A stretch of 41,227 bases of DNA from positions 1 to 41,227 of the forward strand of contig CAZQSL010000018.1 in assembly GCA_964595945.1 (NCBI GenBank), given 5' to 3'. Below the pieces are notes generated by a model. It was not told the origin of the DNA. It saw only the letters and a program-made list of their open reading frames with translations, and did no database searches. Origin of the DNA: CAZQSL01 sp964595945 (lineage in GTDB: Bacteria; UBP15; UBA6099; JAJRTR01). This document shows, one piece after another, positions 7,792 through 14,730 of the stretch. How positions within the stretch are numbered: position 1 is the first letter of the stretch; each line of letters opens with the position of its first letter. Made by a program: the position numbers and the translations under genes.

Positions 7792-9490
7792 GTTTTTCCG
7801 CGCGGTCGAGAGCGAGGCGTCCGCCGGGATTCATTATATTGTTGGGGTCGAAATGCTCTTTCAATGCCCGGAGGACATCAAGCTGTTGCTTGCCGATGTG
7901 TTTTTCGAGCCACGGCGCAAGCATCTTGCCCACACCATGATGGTGGCTTATCGAGCCACCATTTTCCACGATCCTGTCGATTATCCCTCGATGAAACTCG
8001 AAAAATTCGTCCAGGCTGTCAGGCTTGAGTACATAGATGAAATAGAGATTGGTCCCGCCGGGATAAAAATGAGACGCATGGGTCATGCAAACCGTACCGG
8101 GCCTCTTTTTAATATAAGCGCGTACCGAGGAATGAAGTCTGTGCAGATTGTCCCATGTCACGCCCGTTTCGAGCGTATCCGTGCATAGTCCGTAATCCAT
8201 GAAGTCCTCTCTCATGAGAGGTTCCTTGTATCTTGTTTTCTCCCATGCTTTCACAGCGGATGCAGGTAGTCTCATTGCCCCGAATTTCTTGCACGTTTTC
8301 TTGATTTGACTTTTAACGTGTTTTGCATAGCCGGCTTCGCCTTCCGAAGTCCCCATACAAATACATCTCTGCATGGGTTTCATGCCACGGCTTTGCAAAA
8401 AACGCTCAAGTGTCATGTTGTTGAATCCGAACAGTTTCAGGCCTCTATCCGTTTCTTCCGGATCGGATATTCTGAAGACGGCAGGCATGCCGGATTCGCT
8501 CTGCATGATCTCCCTGCTTGCATCAACCGCGGTTTCCCATGTCGGGAACATGAAAGCGAAATACTGGCGGTTTTCAGGCATGAAGCGATAAACCTTCATG
8601 GTGACTTCGACAAGCACGCCAAAAGCGCCCTCGCTGCCTTTCATGATGTCGTTGACCTTTGGGCCCGCAGCGGTGGCCGGATACTCAAGCGTTCTGAAAT
8701 CACCAGCCGGTGTCACGTATTCCTGCGCAACGACGAGATCGCAGGCATCACCGTAGTATGTGGAAGCCTGGCCGGACCCGAGAGTCACGACCCATCCGCC
8801 GACAGAGGAAATTTCAAAAGATTGCGGGAAATGACCGCAGGTGTAAGCTCTCGAAGCTCCAAGCTGACTGGGAGCGTTGTTCAATACATTTTCAAAATCC
8901 GGGCCCATCATTCCGGGCTGCACGGTGACTGTATGATTGGTCTCGTTCAGCTTCACGATCCTGTTCATGTGAGTGTTCATGACAAGTGTCACACCGCCCT
9001 TTTCAGGGGTAAGTCCCATGACGACAGACGAGCCGCCTCCATACACGTAAACAGGGATTTTCTGAGTGTCGCAATATCTTACAATATTGCGGACATCGTC
9101 CTTGTCACGCGGATGAATGACGAGGTCCGTAATATTCTGTGGGGACCCTTTTCTCAATTCATCCACTTCCTTGAGGGTCTGCCCATAGCTGTATTTTACA
9201 CGATCATAGTCAGCCACGGACACATTGGCGGCGCCGGCCATGTTTTCGAACACCTTGATCTGCTCCCGGCTGAAGCGGGAGGATTTCCCCGCTACCACTT
9301 TTTCGTTGCCCTCGAAAACTTTCTTGCTGAAGTCATTTTCCGACATCCCGAATTCCGACATGATCATGCCGATGAGTTCATTGCGGGGGTGTTTGAATTC
9401 GTCGGGCTTGCCGAGCTTGAAAATCGACCGGTAAGAGCCTGGGGGCGGCGGCTGGTTTGTCCAGTCCGGTGTGAATGTTTTATCAGTCAT
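7781..9490 (-). CDS. FAD-binding oxidoreductase, alkyldihydroxyacetonephosphate synthase-like
   Basis: A 569-residue member of the VAO/PCMH flavoprotein family, closest in pattern to alkyl-DHAP synthase (AgpS), which exchanges the acyl chain of acyl-DHAP for a fatty alcohol in ether-lipid synthesis. Features: an N-terminal region opening R-N-E-L-I-G, the FAD PP-loop Y-G-G-G-S-S-V near 150, an S-S-V-G-G-W-V block followed by G-S-G-Q-A-S-T-Y-Y-G-D near 230, and the C-terminal S-H-H-H-G-V-G (His516-His518) matching the catalytic histidine cluster of AgpS. It closes with F-D-P-N-N-I-M-N-P-G. GGAGG lies at a good distance before ATG 9490. No peroxisomal or secretory signal is seen. Other members of this family are D-lactate/glycolate dehydrogenases, but the triple histidine supports the AgpS-like reading. 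Neighbouring GlpD and kinase fit DHAP/glycerol chemistry. Confidence 0.85.
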   Translation of the reverse strand: MTDKTFTPDWTNQPPPPGSYRSIFKLGKPDEFKHPRNELIGMIMSEFGMSENDFSKKVFEGNEKVVAGKSSRFSREQIKVFENMAGAANVSVADYDRVKYSYGQTLKEVDELRKGSPQNITDLVIHPRDKDDVRNIVRYCDTQKIPVYVYGGGSSVVMGLTPEKGGVTLVMNTHMNRIVKLNETNHTVTVQPGMMGPDFENVLNNAPSQLGASRAYTCGHFPQSFEISSVGGWVVTLGSGQASTYYGDACDLVVAQEYVTPAGDFRTLEYPATAAGPKVNDIMKGSEGAFGVLVEVTMKVYRFMPENRQYFAFMFPTWETAVDASREIMQSESGMPAVFRISDPEETDRGLKLFGFNNMTLERFLQSRGMKPMQRCICMGTSEGEAGYAKHVKSQIKKTCKKFGAMRLPASAVKAWEKTRYKEPLMREDFMDYGLCTDTLETGVTWDNLHRLHSSVRAYIKKRPGTVCMTHASHFYPGGTNLYFIYVLKPDSLDEFFEFHRGIIDRIVENGGSISHHHGVGKMLAPWLEKHIGKQQLDVLRALKEHFDPNNIMNPGGRLALDRAEKHDR

Positions 9491-9550
9491 ATATTCCTCC
9501 GAAATCTATATTGACATGCCGGCCCATGAAAGCCCGCTACGCATTTACCG

Positions 9551-11197
9551 TCATCTCAAAACGCCATATACGGATTCGACTGACGCCAATTCCGAATTCA
9601 CCCTGTCAGCGCTCCACCCGAGTTCTTCGGCGGCAATGGCGGAAACAAGATTCAATACGCCATCTTCCGGTCTGCCGGCAGTCCCGAGCCCGGTCCTCCT
9701 GAGCAGGATGTCACGCAGCGTCATGGCCATTTCTTCCCTGATTGCATAAACGACCTGCGCGGTGATTTCTCCGTCTTTGTCGAGAGTGGTCGAAAGGGAC
9801 TTGTCACTGCGGGCCAATTTTAGCACCACGCGTGCGTCGGTGCCGTAATAACGGCCCAGGCAATCGACTGTACGTTCGCTGAAATCACTGAATTCCTTCT
9901 TCAAATCACATATAAACTTCTCGACACTATTGATCGCGCAACCAGCGAGATAGTCGGAGGATGTGATACATCTCGTGCCCGTGTTATTCAATTTATGTCC
10001 AACAACCTTCATCACGTTCATTGCGAGATTGCGGCTTGTCGTATATTTCCCACCCTCGACAGTTATCAGCCCGTCAAGCCCATCCCTGGCATTATCGTAT
10101 ATCTCATACCTTCGGGAAGCATCTCTCACCGATTTCCCCTTGTCTTCGATCAAGGGCCTGAGCCCTCCGTAAGTATGGACAATATCGGAAAACTCCAGCC
10201 TGTCTTCCGGCTTGAGCGACCTGTTTGCAGTATCCATCAGCTCGATGACAGAATCCTTTGTCACTTTGTAGTCATCCGGGTCCCCGAAATATTCCTTGTC
10301 GGTCGGACCGATCAGCGTATAGCCTCTCCAGGGCGTCATGACAACACCCTTGCCGGAAGAGGTGACAATCGCGATCATGTTTCTGCATACCGGTTTCTTC
10401 GTAATGATGTGAATTCCTTCCGAACGCTTTATGCGTTTCGCGTTCCCCTGCGCTCTCCCGCTCGCAGTATCGAGCAGCAGGTCAGCCCATGGGCCGCCAC
10501 AATTGATTGTCAACTTTCCCCTGATCTCAAGAAGCCTGTCGTTGATTGTATCCCGCACCTTGACGCCAGCGATCTTCTTTTCTCCCTTTCCGTAGATGAA
10601 TTCCTCCACTTTACAGTAATTGGCTGCATGCGCGCCATATTTAACAGCAGACCTTACGAAAGCCAGAGTCAGCCTTTCAGGAAATAAACTCGCACAGTCA
10701 TAATAGGCAAATACTTTCTTGAGTCCATCGACCGGGATCACTGGCTCCATGTCCGCCATACTGGCAGCGGAGAATGCCTCGTGCGTGCCGATTCTTTTGT
10801 CCGGGTCCCACGTATTGCCCTTATCGAACGAAAGCGAATCATACAGCAGCATGCCCATCCTGAAAAACCATGTATGTTTCGTTATGCCGCTGTCATAGCA
10901 GGGCACAAGCACACGGATGGGATATACAAGATTCGGGGCTATGTTCTCAAGGATTCTTCTCTCCTTAAGTGATTCCCTGACTATCGCAATCTCGAAATTG
11001 GCGAGGTATCTGAACCCGCCGTGAATAAGCTTCGAAGTAGCCGATGATGTGGCATGGCCGAAATCCTGCTTCTCGACAAGAGCTACGGAGAAACCTCTCG
11101 AAGCGGCGTCATAAGCTACCGCCGCCCCAGTAATCCCACCACCAATTACGACAATGTCATATTCCCTGGCAATTGTTTCTTCGATGAATCTTTTCAT
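9551..11197 (-). CDS. FAD-dependent glycerol-3-phosphate dehydrogenase/oxidase
   Basis: A 548-residue enzyme of the GlpD/GlpA family, which oxidises sn-glycerol 3-phosphate to dihydroxyacetone phosphate at the inner membrane and passes electrons to quinone. The N-terminal Rossmann motif is I-G-G-G-I-T-G (Gly19-Gly24). It is followed by the typical S-S-A-T-S-K-L-I-H-G-G-F-R-Y-L segment, N-C-G-G-P-W-A-D near 240 and P-W-R-G-Y-T-L-I-G-P-T-D near 295-310. A C-terminal domain (about 400-548) replaces the Fe-S-binding part of GlpA. I chose ATG 11197 over an upstream ATG at 11215 because GGGAG sits just before it. It is the second gene of the operon, 128 bp after the GntR regulator and 60 bp before the AgpS-like gene. 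Confidence 0.9.
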   Translation of the reverse strand: MKRFIEETIAREYDIVVIGGGITGAAVAYDAASRGFSVALVEKQDFGHATSSATSKLIHGGFRYLANFEIAIVRESLKERRILENIAPNLVYPIRVLVPCYDSGITKHTWFFRMGMLLYDSLSFDKGNTWDPDKRIGTHEAFSAASMADMEPVIPVDGLKKVFAYYDCASLFPERLTLAFVRSAVKYGAHAANYCKVEEFIYGKGEKKIAGVKVRDTINDRLLEIRGKLTINCGGPWADLLLDTASGRAQGNAKRIKRSEGIHIITKKPVCRNMIAIVTSSGKGVVMTPWRGYTLIGPTDKEYFGDPDDYKVTKDSVIELMDTANRSLKPEDRLEFSDIVHTYGGLRPLIEDKGKSVRDASRRYEIYDNARDGLDGLITVEGGKYTTSRNLAMNVMKVVGHKLNNTGTRCITSSDYLAGCAINSVEKFICDLKKEFSDFSERTVDCLGRYYGTDARVVLKLARSDKSLSTTLDKDGEITAQVVYAIREEMAMTLRDILLRRTGLGTAGRPEDGVLNLVSAIAAEELGWSADRVNSELASVESVYGVLR

Positions 11198-11325
11198 GTC
11201 ACACTCCCATTTCAAGGATGTTGTGAAGCCATGTAGAATCCCATGGAATTGTAGTGGTTACATTGAAAAACATCCGGCTGCCTCGGAGCACGGCCACAGA
11301 CTGCCTTAGCGGCAAAACCCATTGT

Positions 11326-12087
11326 TCACTTTCTCGAAAGCGAAGTTTTCCCCCGCTTCAACAGCGCACTCTCGAAGGATTTGAACATCCCCTCCTCGGC
11401 GTAATCATAAATTTCCCTCATGATCCTTTCAGCCTCCTCAGGGTCGCCACGCCTGATTGCCTCGTAGATGTCTCTGTGAAAAAGTTCCGATCTTTCAATG
11501 TTTTTCTCATCGCTGAAATACAAATCCGAATATTCCCGGACAAGATTAGTGAAAGAATTAAGCAAAAAAACTAACGCAAGATTGCCGCTCGCACGTGATA
11601 TGACATTGTGGACCTGCCAATCCCGGTCCACAATGGAAACTCCCTCATTGTGAAAAACTATCGCTTCAAGCTCGTCAATTTCCTTTTGGGTCCTGTTCAA
11701 GGCAGCATGCCGCGCGATCCCGGGAACGATCATTTTTCGGAGATTGGAAAGATGGACCACAATCTCCACATCGGGTTCACCATTTCTGATAAGGAGATGG
11801 CGCAGCAATTCAAGGCTTCCGCTTTCGAGGTAGTCCCTGACAAAAACCCCCTCGCCATGCCTGATTTCGACAAGCTCCATGCTTTCAAGCTTGTTAAGCG
11901 CTTCTCTTACGGTAGAGCGGTTGACATTAAGCACCTCGGCAAGCTCACGCTCGGAAGGAAGCTTTTCGCCGGGCATGATTTCTCTGCTAACAATCCTGTC
12001 TTTCAACTGAAGTACAATATCTTCATGGAGCCTTGTCTTCTGAAGAGGTATCAATCGTGTTGACGTGAGTTTTGCTTGCTGTAACAT
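11326..12087 (-). CDS. GntR-family regulator, FadR subfamily (FCD domain)
   Basis: A 253-residue transcription factor. The winged helix-turn-helix spans about 19-88. It shows the GntR hallmark P-G-E-K-L-P-S-E-R-E-L-A and the recognition helix N-R-S-T-V-R-E-A-L, followed by the wing G-E-G-V-F-V. The all-helical C-terminal half (about 95-245) matches the FCD ligand-binding domain of FadR/PdhR/LldR relatives, which bind carboxylates or acyl compounds. The frame is open to 12168, but ATG 12087 is the real start. GAGG precedes it, and a consensus promoter and a FadR-type palindrome occupy the upstream part of the open frame. As the first gene of the glycerol/ether-lipid operon it is probably autoregulatory and controls the whole unit. 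Confidence 0.9.
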   Translation of the reverse strand: MLQQAKLTSTRLIPLQKTRLHEDIVLQLKDRIVSREIMPGEKLPSERELAEVLNVNRSTVREALNKLESMELVEIRHGEGVFVRDYLESGSLELLRHLLIRNGEPDVEIVVHLSNLRKMIVPGIARHAALNRTQKEIDELEAIVFHNEGVSIVDRDWQVHNVISRASGNLALVFLLNSFTNLVREYSDLYFSDEKNIERSELFHRDIYEAIRRGDPEEAERIMREIYDYAEEGMFKSFESALLKRGKTSLSRK

Positions 12088-12119
12088 TAAGTGCCTCGTT
12101 CGTGATATCCGGTCATACG

Positions 12120-12132
12120 GTGGTCCGACCAC
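12120..12132. promoter_or_regulatory. FadR/GntR-type operator palindrome
   Basis: GTGGTCCGACCAC is a perfect palindrome around one central base and contains the T-G-G-T-n-n-n-A-C-C-A core bound by FadR-subfamily GntR proteins. It starts 4 bp below the -10 box and covers the predicted start site. Binding by the adjacent regulator should therefore repress its own operon. Confidence 0.8.
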
Positions 12133-12136
12133 TTTG

Positions 12137-12165
12137 ATTATAGTCTTATCCCAGGTCATCGTCAA
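12137..12165 (-). promoter_or_regulatory. sigma70-type promoter of the GntR-GlpD-AgpS operon
   Basis: On the minus strand TTGACG (12165-12160) and a perfect TATAAT (12142-12137) are separated by 17 nt. Transcription would start near 12130, giving a leader of about 40 nt before the regulator's ATG. The match is close to consensus. Confidence 0.82.
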
Positions 12166-12168
12166 CAC

Positions 12169-12365
12169 TTATATGGAATATTATATCAAATTCCTCACCT
12201 ATTTTTATCGAAGCGTCCCGGGGATCAACCCTGCTCTATTGAAAACATGTTTGTATTATCCGTGATATCCGTGTCAGAAAAGTCTTTATCATTTCAGATG
12301 CTACACCAGATCATCTCGACAGACCATAACCGTACATAGGGAATTTCTATTGATATTCAGTGTAT
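12169..12365. repeat. dispersed intergenic repeat, copy B
   Basis: A 197-bp block homologous along most of its length to copy A (4278-4498). It has the same right end (12340-12365) and a more diverged left inverted end (12169-12194). It lies 4 bp from the -35 box of the GntR promoter, so its insertion or movement would change upstream regulatory DNA. No coding capacity is evident. Confidence 0.68.
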
Positions 12366-12470
12366 ACGAACAATAGTTTGATAACGTCCCAAAGTTGTTT
12401 GTCCAAGCTTTTTCCGGACCGGGCCAGGGGAAATAGTGTGTGTGGGGTGCATGTTGGATTTCCAGGTATT

Positions 12471-12547
12471 GGCATTCCTGAGCGAAGCGAAGAATAATCT
12501 TGTCATTTCGGTCTTTTCCCAAAATTCTTCGCTTCGCTCAGCATGCC
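12471..12547. repeat. REP-like inverted repeat downstream of the antiporter
   Basis: Arms 12471-12495 and 12524-12547 are nearly perfect inverted repeats built on CTGAGCGAAGCGAAGAAT, with a 28-nt loop. Similar GAGCGAAGCGAAGAAT palindromes are widespread intergenic repeats in bacterial genomes. It lies 128 bp after the antiporter stop and could end or protect its transcript, but no clear T tract follows. The remainder of the 12166-12674 gap (12366-12470 and 12548-12674) shows no gene I can support. Confidence 0.7.
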
Positions 12548-12674
12548 AGGTAGCAGCATGGTGGTTATGGATGACAATGTCAGGAGGAGTCTCTTGGGGT
12601 GTGTTTCTTAGGTAAACATCATTGGCTTCAACCCACCGAAACCATTCTTTCAGGACAATTATTGATGACATGCG

Positions 12675-13928
12675 TCATTTTTGCCCGTCGTTTGACAAGT
12701 TTGTTGTTTTGTATAGTTTTGAGAACATAAGAGGTGATATTATGCAGGTCGATACTGCGATCAGCAGAGCTGGTATCTGCATTGTGGGGTCAAGCAGTTT
12801 TTCGGCGACTGCGACTTCCGCAAACGCGATTGTGAGACTGAGCTGGCCTGATATTAGAAAGCCTCCCGCGACTGAATTTCTCAAGCCGAAAACTGTCGCA
12901 AACGGAAGCATTGGAATGATTTTTATGCAGAATGCGACAAGCAGTAAAACCAGAGATATGCCCATTGCAGCGGGATTCTGAATTATCTGATCCAGATTCA
13001 TTTCTGCGCCAATCATAATGAAAAAAACAGGAATCAGGAACCCGAATCCAATAGCATCGAATTTCGCGGCACTCTCGAGGGATTCGCTCCGGAAAAACAG
13101 GCTGAAGAGCACTCCGGCAAGGAACGCGCCAAGGATAAGTTCTACGCCGACTGCCTGACTGAGATATGCAAACAGTACCATGATGGCAAAAGCTGTCCTG
13201 ACTCTGATCTGAGCGGATGTGTTGCTGAGCTCGTCATATATGCGTTTGATCCCGGGCTTCGAGGTTACTTTTCTGGAAAAGTAGAAAGCAAGTATGAAAA
13301 CGATGACAAGACAGACCAGTTCCGCGAGTTGTACAGCCCCGTTTTTTGAACCTCTAAGAAGGACAAGGGTGAGAGTGGCAAGCACGATTGTGGCAAAATC
13401 GAGTAAAACCGAAGACAGAAGGACAGACTGACCATATTTACTGTCAATTATTCCCGATTCTTTTATGGAAGGCAGCACAACACCCACAGATGTTGTGCTG
13501 ATCAGGAGTGTCAGCATAAGCACGTTTGTATTCCCCGGAAGATGGTGCGAGGCTTTGAGGTAATAGACTGCAAAATATCCCAGCCCAAGTGTTGCAATCA
13601 GTACTGAAAGAGAGATGAACAATGGTTTTGAAAAGAACGAAAATCGAGATTCACCAGCTTCCTTTCCAGTTGATTTCAATGCTGCAAAATCTATTTCCAT
13701 CCCGCCGAGAAACATGAGATAGGTAAATCCCAATAGCGAGAGAAATTCGAGGGTGTGGTCGGGTTTTATGATGCCGAGTCCGCTTTTCCCAAGTGCAATT
13801 CCACAAAGAAGCTCTCCGACAGCTATCGGGACTTTTATGAACTTGATTTTATGAACTGCGAACGGAACGACAAGCGCCAGGAATGTGACAATCAGGAGAG
13901 GCAACAGTGATATTGGCTGATGATGCAT
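12675..13928 (-). CDS. CPA2-family cation:proton antiporter
   Basis: A 417-residue inner-membrane protein with about 12-13 hydrophobic helices. It has the sodium/hydrogen exchanger pattern of the CPA2 (KefB/GerN/NapA) family, for example the G-E-L-L-C-G-I-A-L-G-K-S-G-L-G-I segment near residue 35, G-G-M-E-I-D near 75, and the G-A-F-L-A-G-V-L helix near 265. Such proteins exchange Na+ or K+ for H+ in pH and ion homeostasis. It stops right after the membrane domain and lacks the C-terminal TrkA-N/RCK nucleotide-binding domain of KefB/KefC, so gating must differ. I chose ATG 13928, preceded by AAGGAG at 5-nt spacing, rather than the upstream in-frame start at 13976. It appears to be a single-gene transcript. 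Confidence 0.87.
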   Translation of the reverse strand: MHHQPISLLPLLIVTFLALVVPFAVHKIKFIKVPIAVGELLCGIALGKSGLGIIKPDHTLEFLSLLGFTYLMFLGGMEIDFAALKSTGKEAGESRFSFFSKPLFISLSVLIATLGLGYFAVYYLKASHHLPGNTNVLMLTLLISTTSVGVVLPSIKESGIIDSKYGQSVLLSSVLLDFATIVLATLTLVLLRGSKNGAVQLAELVCLVIVFILAFYFSRKVTSKPGIKRIYDELSNTSAQIRVRTAFAIMVLFAYLSQAVGVELILGAFLAGVLFSLFFRSESLESAAKFDAIGFGFLIPVFFIMIGAEMNLDQIIQNPAAMGISLVLLLVAFCIKIIPMLPFATVFGLRNSVAGGFLISGQLSLTIAFAEVAVAEKLLDPTMQIPALLIAVSTCIISPLMFSKLYKTTNLSNDGQK

Positions 13929-14319
13929 ACATTCTCCTTTATTTTCAATATAGGGCAATATCAAAAAAAGAACCATATGTATTGGTAAGTTATGGCATCT
14001 TCATCGACGGTGATGATTTCAGATTGTCGATTTTCGGAACGCCTCAGAAAATGCGGAGATGCGTTGATGATATGTAACTGAGAAGGTATTTTACGGCGAA
14101 CTAATTTGAAATGCTTAACGTCTACTTATTCCCATTTCCCGGAACAGTCAAACCTGAATACCCACATGGTGACGACAGTAGCCGTCATGACGACAAAACA
14201 ATGTCCTGATGGTTAATGTATTTTGCCGGCAGGGCGATGCAGGATGTATTGCCGGCTCACTATCATGTAGTTGACTGTCAGCGGCTTGCGATGAAGTGAT
14301 GACAGTTGATGGAGGGTTT
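13929..14319. other. intergenic region between divergent antiporter and chemotaxis genes
   Basis: About 390 bp without a convincing gene. It must hold the promoters of both divergent units, but I cannot pick out good -35/-10 pairs. One short inverted repeat (GCCGGCA at 14225-14231 with TGCCGGC at 14250-14256) lies about 65 bp before the chemotaxis genes and could be a regulatory hairpin. Confidence 0.4.
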
Positions 14320-14730
14320 GTGAAAGACAACGGATACAAGGTGATTGTCGCTGATGACCGCAATATCATCAGGGAAAAGATAGCCGGGCTGCTTTCGCGG
14401 GTAGATGGCGTGTCGATGGTAGTGCAGGTCGCTTCGGAGCGTCACCTCGCCGAGGCCGTGAGAGTGGCGAAGCCGGAACTTGTGGTTATCGGACACCGGC
14501 GTTTTGACGACATGATTGTCAATGCGGTCTTGCAGAGAATATCAGGACATTCCAATTTTATATTTTACCGTGAGGACTGCTGCCATGACGGCGGGTCCGG
14601 CAACGGATTGCTGGTAGTCGAAATGGGCAGGCTTTTTGACGAAGTGAGGAAGATGTTGTTTGGCGATGATCATGCAAGCGATTCGCGGCTCGCCACAGGG
14701 CGCCGCGAAAGAGGCAATGGAGCAAAATGA
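14320..14730 (+). CDS. degenerate receiver-like protein upstream of CheA
   Basis: A protein of about 136 residues whose N-terminal half looks like a response-regulator receiver: Y-K-V-I-V-A-D-D-R (acidic pair), then I-I-R-E-K-I-A-G-L-L. At the expected phospho-acceptor strand it reads P-E-L-V-V-I-G-H-R, with no aspartate. The usual T/S-A and K-P signatures are also not recognisable. It is probably a non-phosphorylatable pseudo-receiver that binds a chemotaxis partner. The frame opens at GTG 14296 and ATG 14299; GTG 14320 has GGAGGG just before it and begins at the fold, so I prefer it, with modest confidence. Its end overlaps the CheA start by 14 nt, indicating translational coupling. Confidence 0.6.
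   Translation: MKDNGYKVIVADDRNIIREKIAGLLSRVDGVSMVVQVASERHLAEAVRVAKPELVVIGHRRFDDMIVNAVLQRISGHSNFIFYREDCCHDGGSGNGLLVVEMGRLFDEVRKMLFGDDHASDSRLATGRRERGNGAK

Noticed and set aside
8306..9514. Open frame of 402 codons on the plus strand
   Set aside because: It lies fully antisense to the AgpS-like gene, which has clear family motifs and a ribosome binding site. The frame's protein has no recognisable fold or signal.
12088..12168. Longer N-terminus for the GntR regulator
   Set aside because: The upstream part of the frame contains the promoter and operator, so transcription would start inside it.
12357..12671. Possible 104-residue minus-strand gene
   Set aside because: No ribosome binding site. 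Its central part is simply the translation of the REP-like inverted repeat, so it is not coding.
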